DNA of 64,000 nt from Acidobacteriaceae bacterium. Lineage in GTDB: Bacteria > Acidobacteriota > Terriglobia > Bryobacterales > Bryobacteraceae. The stretch spans positions 26,236-90,235 of the forward strand of contig JADCJL010000017.1 of NCBI GenBank assembly GCA_020247055.1, in the 5' to 3' direction. The position numbers were made by a program, and so were the translations under genes. The notes below the pieces were generated by a model, which was not told where the DNA came from, did no database searches, and saw only the letters and a list, made by a program, of their open reading frames with translations. This document shows positions 16,709 through 25,489 of this stretch, piece by piece. Each line of letters begins with the position of its first letter. The first letter of the stretch is position 1.

Positions 16709-17782
16709 ATGCGCCTGTACTACGACAACGCCTACGCTGCGTCGTTTCAGGCGCGCGTCACCGCCACCGCGGAAGAGGGCCGCCGGGTCTACCTGGACCA
16801 GACGGCCTTCTATCCCACCTCCGGCGGCCAACTCCACGACCTCGGCACGCTCAACGGCATCCCGGTCGACGACGTCATCGACGAGGAGGACGGGCGCATT
16901 GCCCATCTCCTCCGCGCGCCCCTCGCCGGCACATCCGTCCACGGCGAAATCGACTGGCCCCGCCGCTTTGACTTCATGCAGCAGCACTCGGGTCAGCATC
17001 TGCTTTCGGCCGTGATCCCGCAGCCGACCGTCAGCGTCCACCTTGGCCTCGAAACTTCGACGATCGACGTGGCCGCCGACCAACTCGATCTGCCCGCTCT
17101 CGAAGACCGCGCCAACGCCGCCGTCTTCGCCAACCTTTCCCTCGGCATCTCCTACGAGGACGCCGCTACCGCGACCGGCCTCCGCAAAGCTACCGGCCGC
17201 ACCGGCATCCTCCGCATCATCACCATTGAAGGCCTCGACCGCTCCGCCTGTGGCGGCACCCACGTCCGCGCCACCGGCGAAATCGGTCCTATCCTACTGC
17301 GCAAAACCGAGAAGATGCGCGGCAACCTCCGTCTGCACTTTCTGTGCGGCCAGCGCGCGCTCCGGGCCCTCCGCGCCGAACAGGCCCAGCAGCAGGCCGC
17401 GCTCGCCCAACTCACCGAAGAGCTCCGCGAGGCCGGCAAACGGGCCGCGAAACTCGCTCTCGACCTCGCCGCCTACCGCGGCCGCGAACTTTACGCGCAG
17501 TCTCCCGCGCAGCGCCTCGCGGCTCCTGTGGACGACAACGCCCGGGCCCTCGCCAACGCCTTTCTGGCCGCCGGCCCCGGCACCATTCTGTTCACAAGCC
17601 CACAGGCCGTGCTGTTGGCCTCGAACCAGCGCCACTGCGGCAACGAACTGAAGGCTCTGCTCAGCGCCCACGGCGGCCGCGGGGGAGGCAGCGCCAACCT
17701 CGCCCAGGGCTCCCTGCCCGATGCCGCCGCGGTCGAAGCCGTGGCCGTCGCCCTCGGCTTCCCCGCCGTCACCACCGCCTAA
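16709..17782 (+). CDS. AlaX-type alanyl-tRNA editing protein with DHHA1 domain
   Basis: Protein of 357 residues resembling the editing half of alanyl-tRNA synthetase, which hydrolyses Ser- or Gly-mischarged tRNA-Ala. The zinc site is complete: QQHSGQHLLS (H93, H97) and SACGGTHVRATGE (C181, H185). The N-terminal barrel has LDQTAFYPTSGGQLHDLGTL. A helical linker and a C-terminal DHHA1 segment (ALLSAHGGRGGGSANLAQGS) make it the long AlaX form. It starts 5 bp after the previous stop and ends 12 bp from the convergent pdeM. Confidence 0.9.
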   Translation: MRLYYDNAYAASFQARVTATAEEGRRVYLDQTAFYPTSGGQLHDLGTLNGIPVDDVIDEEDGRIAHLLRAPLAGTSVHGEIDWPRRFDFMQQHSGQHLLSAVIPQPTVSVHLGLETSTIDVAADQLDLPALEDRANAAVFANLSLGISYEDAATATGLRKATGRTGILRIITIEGLDRSACGGTHVRATGEIGPILLRKTEKMRGNLRLHFLCGQRALRALRAEQAQQQAALAQLTEELREAGKRAAKLALDLAAYRGRELYAQSPAQRLAAPVDDNARALANAFLAAGPGTILFTSPQAVLLASNQRHCGNELKALLSAHGGRGGGSANLAQGSLPDAAAVEAVAVALGFPAVTTA

Positions 17783-17794
17783 TCCCGATTTCCG

Positions 17795-18508
17795 TTATCC
17801 CCGCCGCGCCCGCACCCACGGCGGTACCTCCGGCCCCCGCCGCCCCTTCGCCCGCCCAATCTTCACCGGCAGCAGCCGCGTCCCATCGGTCACCACCGCC
17901 CGCACCTCGCTCTCCCCAAACCAGTTCCGCAACTCCGCCGGCATCTCCCGCCGCATATCGCACCCGGCCGAAAACGCCGAAAACGCCGGCAGCACCACCA
18001 GGCCCCTCCCCTCGACAAAGGCCGTCATCCGCTGGCTCGCCCCCGAGGCCGTCCGCACCCGCACCACCGGATGAAAATGTCCAACCACCGTCACCACCCC
18101 CTCCTCCGGCCCCGCCGGCAGCACGTCGCCGTGAATCACCCGCACCCCCGCCGTCCGCCACTCCCGCGCCGCCGGAAACTGCGGAAACTCCTCGACAAAC
18201 GCCCGGTCATGGTTCCCCAGCACACACACCAGCTCCGCCCGCCCGGCCAGCGCCCCCAGCGTCTGTTCAATCACCCGCCGCTCCTCCGCCGCCGGCCGCG
18301 GCGCGTGGACAATGTCGCCCGCCAGCACCAGACGCTCCGGCCGCCCCGCCTCGAGCAATCCCAGCAGCCGCTCCCGCGCGTCTCCCTCCACTAACGGCCC
18401 CAGTTCCCCCCGCCGCCGCTGCGCCCACCCGTAGCCCAGATGCAGGTCGGCCACTACCAGCGTCCGTCCACCGTCCACCCACAGCCCCCCCGCGGCGTCA
18501 AACCGCAC
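17795..18508 (-). CDS. pdeM: PdeM-like ligase-associated metallophosphoesterase
   Basis: Calcineurin-like nuclease of 237 residues. All metal-binding blocks are present: VVADLHLGYG (D21, H23), LAGDIVHAP (D65), VLGNHDRAF (97-101) and VVGHFHPVVR (153-156), with a Gly-His pair at VIHGDVLPAG. The size and the GYGWAQRRRG insert after the first motif fit the ligase-associated DNA damage response endonuclease PdeM. It overlaps the upstream Lhr-type helicase by 11 bp, the usual partner. The ATP-dependent ligase and exonuclease members of that set are not nearby. Confidence 0.9.
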   Translation of the reverse strand: MRFDAAGGLWVDGGRTLVVADLHLGYGWAQRRRGELGPLVEGDARERLLGLLEAGRPERLVLAGDIVHAPRPAAEERRVIEQTLGALAGRAELVCVLGNHDRAFVEEFPQFPAAREWRTAGVRVIHGDVLPAGPEEGVVTVVGHFHPVVRVRTASGASQRMTAFVEGRGLVVLPAFSAFSAGCDMRREMPAELRNWFGESEVRAVVTDGTRLLPVKIGRAKGRRGPEVPPWVRARRG

Positions 18509-20987
18509 GCGCCGCCCCCCACTCGGCGTACACCGCCGCCGTCATCTCGTCAAAGGCCCGGTGCAGGTCCCCGGCCAGCAGCACGTCCCGGTTGAAGGCG
18601 GCAAACAGCGGCAGCGCAAACGGCGACGGCCGCGGATGCTCAAACCACTCCCACGGCGCAGCGTGCAGCCGCCGGGCCTCGGCCACCGCGCGCGGCGCAT
18701 CGAGAAGATCTTCAAAGATCTCCCGCACCGTCTCCCGCACCAGCACGTGGTCCGGCTCGTAGGTCATCAGGGTCTGATAGAGCAGGCTGCCGTTCCAGCT
18801 GGAAAACTTCTTGTTCGCCGGCCCCTTGTAGGAGCGCTTGGGAATCAGTTGCCCGGTCTCGGCCACGTTGCGGAACTTGCGGCCCAGCGTGTCGGTGCCG
18901 CGCAGTACGGTTTCGAGATCGTTGAGAAAACCGCCCGGCGCCAGCGCCTCGCGCAGGCGCGCCTCGTCGACGGCCACCTGCGCGCCCAAGGAAAGCAGAA
19001 ACCCGTGGTCGTTCGAGTTCGAAACCACGCTCTCGCCCCGCGCCAGACGCCACGCCGTCACCCACGCCAGGCTCTGGTTCACCGCGCGCCCCGCCACGCA
19101 GTGCACGAGGATCACCTGCTGCCGCCCGCGGCGCACCCGCTCCACCTGCACCGGCGAATCTACCGGCACCGGCGCCGCCTCGTTCTGCCGTTCCACAAAG
19201 CCCGCCGCCAGCGCCGCCACCGGCTCCGGCACCCGGAACACCTCGCGCAGCAGCTCCTCACACGCCGCCCGCCCCCCGGCCGCGAACGTCTCCCGCAGCG
19301 TCCTCCGCAACCGCAGCTCCTCCTCGGCCATGCGCGAACTGAGCGGCATCTTCCCGCCCATCCACCGCGGCGTCTGCACCCGCTCGCTCGCCGATGGCTT
19401 CACAATCGCCACCCCCGGCTCGAGCCGCTCAATCTCCACCACCTTGCCGGCCATCAGAAACGCTTCGCCCGGCCGCAGCGACGCGATGAAGCCCTCCTCC
19501 ACATCCCCCAGCCGCCGGTTGTTTTTCGTCACCACTTTTACCCGAAAATCCTCGGAGATTGTGCCGATGCCATGAAAATACTCCCGCGCAATCTTCGGGC
19601 TGGCCACCGTGAAGTGCCCATCCTCGACGGCGATCTTGCCGTACCGCGCCAGCACCTGCCCGCCCCCGGCCAGATAGGTCAACACCTCGCGGAACTCCTG
19701 CTCGGGCAGTTCGAGATAGGGTCCCGCCCGCCGGATCAGCGCGAGCGCTTCGCCAATCTCCCACCGCCGCTCCACCGCCATGCCCAACAGCACTTGCGCC
19801 AGCACATCGAGCGGCGCCTGCGGCACCCGCAGCTCCTCGAGCGCCCCGGCCCGCACCGCCTCCCGCATCGCAATCGCCTCCAGCAGGTCCGGCAGGCTCA
19901 GCGGCAGCAGCCGCCCGTAGGCCATCTGGCCGCTCCGGTGGCCGCTCCGCCCCAGCCGCTGCAGCGCCCGCGACACCCCCCGCGGCGTCCCCACCAGCAG
20001 TACCTGATCAACGCCCGCGTAGTCGACGCCCAACTCAAGTGAGGTCGAACAGACCACGCACTTCATCTCCCCCCGCGCCAGCCGCTCCTCGAGATGCTCC
20101 CGCTGTCCCCGCTCAATCGACGAGTGGTGCACCCCGATCCGCTCCTCCTCCTCCGGCAGCAGGTACCCCAGCGCCGCGCCCAATCGCTCCGCCGCCGACC
20201 GCGTCGAGCAGAACGCCAACGTCGACTGCGCCTGTTCAAGCGCCGACACCGCCGCCAGCGCCACGCGCCCCGGGTCGTAGCCCGCCGCCGGCAGCGTCTC
20301 GGGCACGTGCAGGTCAATCCGGTGCGTCCGGCGCACCGAATCCTGCACCACCGCGCACTGCCGTTGGCCGCACAGCAGTTCGGCGATCGCCGAAGCCGGC
20401 GACGCCGTCGCCGACAGGCCAATCCGCTGCAGACTCCCGTGCCCCCGCCCGGCCAGCCGCTCCATCGTCAGCGCCAGCAGCGCCCCGCGCTTGTTCTCGG
20501 CAAAGGCGTGGATCTCATCGACAATCACCACCTGCGGAACGAACCCATCGAGCCACGCCTTCTGCGACAGCAGCGAACTCAGGCTCTCCGGGGTGGTGAG
20601 CAGCAGATGGGGCCGCTGCCGGGCCATCCGCGAGCGGTCCTTCATCGCCGTATCCCCCGTGCGAATCTCCATGCGCACCCGCTGCCGGGCCGGCAGCGCC
20701 GCGTTCAGCGCGCCGAGCGGCTCTTCGAGGTTGCGCAGAATGTCGCGCCCCAGCGCCCGCAGCGGGGTCACATAGACGGCCACCGTCGCGTTCGGCAGCG
20801 CACCACGGGCCGCCTCGGCGCCCAGCCGCGCCAGCACGGAAAAGAAGGCCGCCAGCGTCTTGCCGCTGCCCGTTGGAGCCAGGATCAGCGTATTGTCACC
20901 CCGCAGCGTGCGCCGCCAGGCGATCTCCTGCACGTTGGTCGGGGCGGCGTAGCGGCTGGCGAACCAATCGGTCAACGCCTTCGGCAT
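18498..20987 (-). CDS. Lhr-like (ligase-associated) DEXH-box helicase
   Basis: Superfamily 2 helicase of about 829 residues, the core Lhr size without the long C-terminal extension. Walker A is LILAPTGSGKTLAAFFSVL (37-44), Walker B is VVIVDEIHAFAENKRG, motif III is LSATASP, and helicase C blocks are LAFCSTRSAAERL, VVCSTSLELGVDYAGVDQVL and ALQRLGRSGHRSGQ. Lhr proteins are 3'-5' translocases used in DNA repair. I start at the ATG at 20987; a TTG at 21011 would add eight residues. It overlaps pdeM, forming a two-gene repair unit. Confidence 0.92.
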   Translation of the reverse strand: MPKALTDWFASRYAAPTNVQEIAWRRTLRGDNTLILAPTGSGKTLAAFFSVLARLGAEAARGALPNATVAVYVTPLRALGRDILRNLEEPLGALNAALPARQRVRMEIRTGDTAMKDRSRMARQRPHLLLTTPESLSSLLSQKAWLDGFVPQVVIVDEIHAFAENKRGALLALTMERLAGRGHGSLQRIGLSATASPASAIAELLCGQRQCAVVQDSVRRTHRIDLHVPETLPAAGYDPGRVALAAVSALEQAQSTLAFCSTRSAAERLGAALGYLLPEEEERIGVHHSSIERGQREHLEERLARGEMKCVVCSTSLELGVDYAGVDQVLLVGTPRGVSRALQRLGRSGHRSGQMAYGRLLPLSLPDLLEAIAMREAVRAGALEELRVPQAPLDVLAQVLLGMAVERRWEIGEALALIRRAGPYLELPEQEFREVLTYLAGGGQVLARYGKIAVEDGHFTVASPKIAREYFHGIGTISEDFRVKVVTKNNRRLGDVEEGFIASLRPGEAFLMAGKVVEIERLEPGVAIVKPSASERVQTPRWMGGKMPLSSRMAEEELRLRRTLRETFAAGGRAACEELLREVFRVPEPVAALAAGFVERQNEAAPVPVDSPVQVERVRRGRQQVILVHCVAGRAVNQSLAWVTAWRLARGESVVSNSNDHGFLLSLGAQVAVDEARLREALAPGGFLNDLETVLRGTDTLGRKFRNVAETGQLIPKRSYKGPANKKFSSWNGSLLYQTLMTYEPDHVLVRETVREIFEDLLDAPRAVAEARRLHAAPWEWFEHPRPSPFALPLFAAFNRDVLLAGDLHRAFDEMTAAVYAEWGAARAV

Positions 20988-21050
20988 CCACTCTGGCCAC
21001 TCCCTGCGCAACCGACCAGTTTAGCAACATGGCTCCCGCGGCAAGGGGTC

Positions 21051-21078
21051 GCCGGAATGAGTGAGCCGGAATGAGTGA
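21051..21078. repeat. perfect 14-bp tandem direct repeat between helicase and nth
   Basis: The unit GCCGGAATGAGTGA occurs twice head to tail in the 152-bp gap between the divergent helicase and nth genes. It could be a small slippage duplication or a double binding site for a regulator of the divergent pair. Nothing else gene-like is seen in the gap, apart from a tRNA T-arm-like motif just downstream that I did not accept. Confidence 0.8.
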
Positions 21079-21139
21079 GAATGTTGAGTTGGGCCGGCCT
21101 TCTCGCCGCCGCCTCCACCGGACTCGAACCGATCCTCCC

Positions 21140-21802
21140 ATGAAAAAGCCCAAATCCGCGGCCGAACGCAAAGCCCGCTACGCCGCCATCCTCGCCACCC
21201 TCGACGAACTCTACCCCAACGTCACCTGCGCCCTCGACCACCGCAACGCCTGGGAGCTCCTCGTCGCCACCATCCTCTCGGCCCAGTGCACCGACGAACG
21301 CGTCAACAAGGTCACCCCGGGCCTGTTCGCGAAATATCCCACCATCACCGACCTCGCCCACGCCCCCGTCGCCGAAGTCGCCGCCCTCGTCCACTCCACC
21401 GGCTTTTTCAATAACAAAGCCAAAAACATCATCGGCGCCGCCCAGCGCATCCTGAACGACTTCCACGGCGAAGTCCCCCAGAACATCGACGACCTGCTCA
21501 CCGTCCCCGGCGCCGCGCGCAAGACGGCCAACGTCGTCCTCGGCACCTGCTTCGGCATCGCCAGCGGCGTGGTCGTCGATACGCACGTCTCGCGCATCTC
21601 GCAGCGGCTCGACTTCACGCGCCAGACCACCCCCGAAAAAATCGAAAAAGACCTCGTCAAGCTCCTCCCGCAGTCCCGCTGGATCCAGTTTTCGCACCAG
21701 CTGATCCACTTCGGCCGCCAAACCTGCGTGGCCCGCAAACCAAGATGCGGCGAATGCCGCCTCGCCGAACTCTGCTACGCCAAGGACAAGACGGCGGCAT
21801 GA
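21140..21802 (+). CDS. nth: Nth, endonuclease III
   Basis: DNA glycosylase/AP lyase of 220 residues that removes oxidised pyrimidines. The helix-hairpin-helix and catalytic Lys are in LLTVPGAARKTANVVLG (Lys128), and the catalytic Asp is in VVVDTHVSR (Asp147). The C-terminal [4Fe-4S] cluster motif C-X6-C-X2-C-X5-C is intact in CVARKPRCGECRLAELC. The HhH has PGAARKT where most members have PGVGRKT, a mild variation. The ATG at 21140 gives a normal N-terminus. Its TGA overlaps the next ATG, so it heads a coupled operon that continues to pgk. Confidence 0.95.
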   Translation: MKKPKSAAERKARYAAILATLDELYPNVTCALDHRNAWELLVATILSAQCTDERVNKVTPGLFAKYPTITDLAHAPVAEVAALVHSTGFFNNKAKNIIGAAQRILNDFHGEVPQNIDDLLTVPGAARKTANVVLGTCFGIASGVVVDTHVSRISQRLDFTRQTTPEKIEKDLVKLLPQSRWIQFSHQLIHFGRQTCVARKPRCGECRLAELCYAKDKTAA

Positions 21803-22326
21803 AACCGCTCGCCCTTCTGCTGCTCGCCCTCAGCGTCAGCTGCACCCCCGTGCCCCAGTGGTATCCGGTTCCCTACCAGCGCGTGCTCACCGCCAGCGCC
21901 GACCCGGCCGGCCTCGGCGAGTTCTTCAGCTTCAGCCAGCGGGCGGCGCAGGAGTACGTGGTGGCCGATATCCTCGAAGGCTCCCCGAACGACGTCTGGC
22001 GCTGGACCAATCAGTATCCCACCCTCCGCTTCTTCCTTCTCGAACCGCACGACTGGACGTTTCAGGTGAACTTCGTGCTGGCCGAATCCACCTGGAAAAG
22101 CACCGGGCCCGTGGCGCTGCGCGTGCTTCTCAACGGCCGGGAGCTGGGCCAGGCCACCGCGCTCGGCCAGGGGCGTCATGAAAAAAGTTGGGCCGTGCCG
22201 CCGGCGCTCATCAAACCCAAGGCCGAAAACATCGTCCGGCTCGAACTGGACAAAGTGTTCGTCGCGCCGGGCGACGGAGCCAGACTCGGCATGATTCTCG
22301 AAGCCGCCGGGTTTAAAAAGCAATGA
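21799..22326 (+). CDS. predicted lipoprotein, 175 aa
   Basis: Unrecognised lipoprotein. The signal MKPLALLLLALSVSC ends in a lipobox-like SVSC with Cys15. The mature part is beta-rich and resembles a jelly-roll (VNFVLAESTWKSTGPVALRV, LLNGRELGQATALGQGRHEK, NIVRLELDKVFVAPGDGARL), with the LLNGRELG motif seen in many sugar-polymer-associated proteins. ATGA overlaps at both ends couple it to nth and to the large membrane glycosyltransferase, so it may act with the latter in the envelope. Confidence 0.75.
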   Translation: MKPLALLLLALSVSCTPVPQWYPVPYQRVLTASADPAGLGEFFSFSQRAAQEYVVADILEGSPNDVWRWTNQYPTLRFFLLEPHDWTFQVNFVLAESTWKSTGPVALRVLLNGRELGQATALGQGRHEKSWAVPPALIKPKAENIVRLELDKVFVAPGDGARLGMILEAAGFKKQ

Positions 22327-24524
22327 GCGAAGTGATCTATCTCCTGCTCGGATGGGCCGCCACCGTGGGCGGATGTTACACACTCGGACGCATCCTGTGG
22401 ACCCGCCTCGCCGCCCCCCTGCTGCGCGAAGAAGAGATCGCCTTCTCCTTCCTGCTCGGCGCGGCCGCCTACGCCATGGTGCTCTTCGCGCTCGGGTTCG
22501 CGCACGGCTACTACCGCGGCGTCTTCATCGCCCTCCCCGTGGTCCTCGGCCTGGCGGCGTGGCGCCTCGGCGCCCTCACCCTGCCCGCGGAGCGCCTCGC
22601 ACCGCTCGAACCGGCCCTGCGCCGGCTGCTCTGGCTCCTCGGCGGACCCTTTGCCGTGCTCTATCTGAGCAACGCCATGGCGCCGGAGATCAGCCCGGAC
22701 GGCTCGACCTACCACCTGGGCCTCGTTGCCCGCTACGCCCGCGAACACGCTCTGATTCCCGTCTACACCAGCATCTATGCGGCGCTGAGCCAGGGCATGG
22801 AGATGCTCTTCCTGCCCGCCTTCTCCATCGGGCGCCATTCGGCGGCCGGCATGGTCCACGCCACGTTCCTGTTCCTGCTGCCGTGGATGATGCTCAACTG
22901 GGCGCGCCGCCGGGGCCACGCCACCGCCGGCGCGGCCGCCGCCCTGATCGTCTTCCTCACCCCCGTTGTCGGCGTCGACGGCATCAGCGCCTACAACGAC
23001 CTCGCCGGGGCGGCCGCCGTGTTCGCCGTCTTCGCCCTGCTCGACCGCTGGGACGAATCCCGCGCCCCCGGCCTCCTGTACGCCATTGGCCTGTTGGCCG
23101 GCTTCTGCTACGGCATCAAATACACTCTCGCGCTGGCGGTGCCGTTAGCGCTGGCCTGGGTGGGGTGGCGCGAGCGCCGGTGGCGGCCCGTGCTCACCGT
23201 CGCCGCCTGCGCCGCCGTGATGATCCTCCCCTGGATGGCCCGCAACGCCGTCTGGTGGCACAACCCCGTGGCGCCGCTCTTCAACGCCTGGTTCCCGAAT
23301 CCCTACGTTCACCAGTGGTTTGAACGCGAATACACGTTGTCGATGAAGACCTACAACCTGCCTTCGCGCTGGATGATCCCTTTCGAGGTCACGCTGCAGG
23401 GGCAGGCCCTCGGCGGTCGCCTCGGCCCCGTCTACCTGCTGGCCCCGCTCGCGCTCGCAAGCCTCCGCACCGCCCTCGGACGCCGTCTCCTGCTGCTCTG
23501 GGCCATCTTCACCGCCACCTACTTTTCAAACGTCGGCACGCGGTTTCTCATCCCCGGCCTGCCATTCCTCACCCTGGCGCTCGCCCTGCTGCCCTGGCCG
23601 CGTCTGCTGCTCACGGGCGTTCTCCTCGCGCACGGCATCCTCTCCTGGCCCGATGCCATGAAGTGGTACGGCGAACAGCAGGGCTGGCGCCTTGAAAAGG
23701 TGGTCTGGCGCGAAGCGCTGCGCATCAAGCCGGCCGAGGATTTCCTCCGGAACCATCTCCCCAGCTATCCCATCGTGCGCCTCGTCGATGCCACCGTCCC
23801 CGCGGGACGGCGCGTGTTCTCCTTCCAACAGATCGCCGAAGCCTACTGCCACGCCGAAATCCTCGTCGGCTTTCAGTCGGCCCAGGGCGAGGTCTTCCGC
23901 GATGCCGTCAATAACGCTCTGCGCGAAGAGCGGAAGCCGGCGCTGCAGGTGCGCTACCAGTTCCCTGCCCGGCCGCTCTCGCAGGTGCGCGCCATCGTCA
24001 GCCGCGATTGGCCCGAAGCCCGCTGGAGCGTCCACGAAATGCGCGTCCTCCACGCCGGCAAAGAGATTCCCCGCTCCCCGCACTGGCGCGCCACCGCCAG
24101 TTCCGCCCCCGAAACCGCCCCTCTGGCCTTTGACAACTCCCCCGTCACCCGCTGGAGCGCCGATGTCCCCTGGCGCCGCAACCATGGCCTGGCGCTCGAT
24201 CTCGGACGGCCGCAAATGGTCGACGAGGTCGTGCTCGAAATGAGCCCGGACCAGCCGTGGGAAGGCATCGTGCTCGACGGCATCCCCGAAGCCAGAGTCT
24301 CGGCCCGCCACGTGCCGCCGCCCACCGGTCTCCGGCGCATTGTCATGGAGGAACTCCTTGCCCGCAACGTCCACTACATCGTCGCGGCCGCCGACGAGTA
24401 TTGGTACCGCGATCTGCGCACCCGCATGGATTACTGGGGCATCGAAGAGCTCGGCACCCGCGGCAACCATACGCTTTATCGCATCCTGCTGCCGGGGGAA
24501 AACCCGACGATAATGGTCAGGTAG
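22323..24524 (+). CDS. multi-pass GT-C-like membrane glycosyltransferase with C-terminal discoidin-like domain
   Basis: Protein of 733 residues. About the first 440 form ten or more hydrophobic helices (VIYLLLGWAATVGGCYTLG, AAYAMVLFALGFAHGYY, AGAAAALIVFLTPVVGVDG and others). The first long loop has MAPEISPDGSTYHLGLVARY, the acidic periplasmic loop expected of GT-C enzymes such as ArnT or RgtA-type transferases that use polyprenyl-linked sugars. Near residues 590-660, ATASSAPETAPLAFDNSPVT followed by RWSADVPWRRNHGLALDLG resembles an F5/8-type discoidin domain that binds glycans. Function is inferred. Overlaps by ATGA with the lipoprotein upstream. Confidence 0.75.
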   Translation: MSEVIYLLLGWAATVGGCYTLGRILWTRLAAPLLREEEIAFSFLLGAAAYAMVLFALGFAHGYYRGVFIALPVVLGLAAWRLGALTLPAERLAPLEPALRRLLWLLGGPFAVLYLSNAMAPEISPDGSTYHLGLVARYAREHALIPVYTSIYAALSQGMEMLFLPAFSIGRHSAAGMVHATFLFLLPWMMLNWARRRGHATAGAAAALIVFLTPVVGVDGISAYNDLAGAAAVFAVFALLDRWDESRAPGLLYAIGLLAGFCYGIKYTLALAVPLALAWVGWRERRWRPVLTVAACAAVMILPWMARNAVWWHNPVAPLFNAWFPNPYVHQWFEREYTLSMKTYNLPSRWMIPFEVTLQGQALGGRLGPVYLLAPLALASLRTALGRRLLLLWAIFTATYFSNVGTRFLIPGLPFLTLALALLPWPRLLLTGVLLAHGILSWPDAMKWYGEQQGWRLEKVVWREALRIKPAEDFLRNHLPSYPIVRLVDATVPAGRRVFSFQQIAEAYCHAEILVGFQSAQGEVFRDAVNNALREERKPALQVRYQFPARPLSQVRAIVSRDWPEARWSVHEMRVLHAGKEIPRSPHWRATASSAPETAPLAFDNSPVTRWSADVPWRRNHGLALDLGRPQMVDEVVLEMSPDQPWEGIVLDGIPEARVSARHVPPPTGLRRIVMEELLARNVHYIVAAADEYWYRDLRTRMDYWGIEELGTRGNHTLYRILLPGENPTIMVR

Positions 24525-24535
24525 GAAAGGGAACT

Positions 24536-25489
24536 TTGGAACTCTATTTAGGCGTCGACGGCGGACAGTCGAGCACGACAGCGCTGATTGGCAATGCGCA
24601 CGGCGAAATTTTGGGCCGGGGCACCGATGGCCCCTGCAATCACGTCAAATCGGCGGCCGAAGGCCGCGACAAGTTCGTCCGCGTCATCGGCGGCTGCCTC
24701 GCCGAAGCCTGCCGTCAGGCCGGCGTCGATGCCGCCTCCGTCCGCTTTAGCGCCGCCTGCCTGGGCTTTAGTGGGGGGCCGGCCGACAAAGAGGCCATCC
24801 TGCGCGAGATCCTGCCGGCGGACCGGCTGCGGGTCACCACCGACGCCATGATCGCCCTCACCGGCGCCGCCGCCGGCGGACCCGGCATCATCGTCATCGG
24901 CGGCACCGGCTCGATCGCCTTCGGCCGCGACGCCGCCGGCCGCATCGCCCGCGCCGGCGGCTGGGGCTACATCTTCGGCGACGAAGGTGGCGCCTTCGAC
25001 ATCGCCCGCCAGGCCCTGCGCGCCTCCCTGCGCCACCACGAGGGCTGGGGCGCCAAAACGCTGCTCCACGATCGCCTGCTCGCCGCCACCGGCGCCCGCG
25101 ACATGAACGAACTGCTGCATCTCTGGTACACCGAAGAGTACCCGCGCTCCCGCGTCGCCACCTTCGCGCCCCTGGTCGATCAGGCCGCCCGTGAGGGCGA
25201 CCGCGTCGCCGCCGACATCCTCTCCCGCATGGCCCGCCAGCTCACCCTGCTCGGCATGGCCGTCCGCAATCAGCTGTTCAAAGAGGGCGACGAAGTCCAC
25301 ATCGCCCCCATCGGCGGCGTCTGGCAAAGCGATCTTCTGCTGCAGCACTTCACCAACTTTATCCACGTCGTCGAAGGCAACCGCGTTGCGCCCCCCCGCT
25401 ACGCCCCCGCCGTCGGCGCCCTGCTCGAAGCCTATCAACTTGCCGGCGTCACCCCGCGCCTGGCGAACGTTCCGGAGACCCACAAATGA
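24536..25489 (+). CDS. BadF/BadG-type ATPase, probable N-acetylglucosamine kinase
   Basis: ASKHA-fold sugar kinase of 317 residues. The phosphate-1 loop is LYLGVDGGQSSTTALIGN, the phosphate-2 region is GIIVIGGTGSIAFGRD, and GGWGYIFGDEGGAFDIARQA is the diagnostic block of N-acetylglucosamine kinase-like members of this family. It would phosphorylate an amino sugar from peptidoglycan or chitin recycling. The start is a TTG at 24536, preceded by GAAAGGGAA as ribosome binding site; no ATG fits. It is 11 bp after the membrane glycosyltransferase and overlaps the peptidase gene by 4 bp. Confidence 0.85.
   Translation: MELYLGVDGGQSSTTALIGNAHGEILGRGTDGPCNHVKSAAEGRDKFVRVIGGCLAEACRQAGVDAASVRFSAACLGFSGGPADKEAILREILPADRLRVTTDAMIALTGAAAGGPGIIVIGGTGSIAFGRDAAGRIARAGGWGYIFGDEGGAFDIARQALRASLRHHEGWGAKTLLHDRLLAATGARDMNELLHLWYTEEYPRSRVATFAPLVDQAAREGDRVAADILSRMARQLTLLGMAVRNQLFKEGDEVHIAPIGGVWQSDLLLQHFTNFIHVVEGNRVAPPRYAPAVGALLEAYQLAGVTPRLANVPETHK

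Noticed and set aside
21108..21140. tRNA-like T-arm on the minus strand (GGTTCGAGTCC with a 5-bp stem) just before nth
   Set aside because: No acceptor stem, CCA end, anticodon arm or D-arm could be built; the upstream part lies within the nth coding sequence. A relic of a tRNA end is possible but unsupported.
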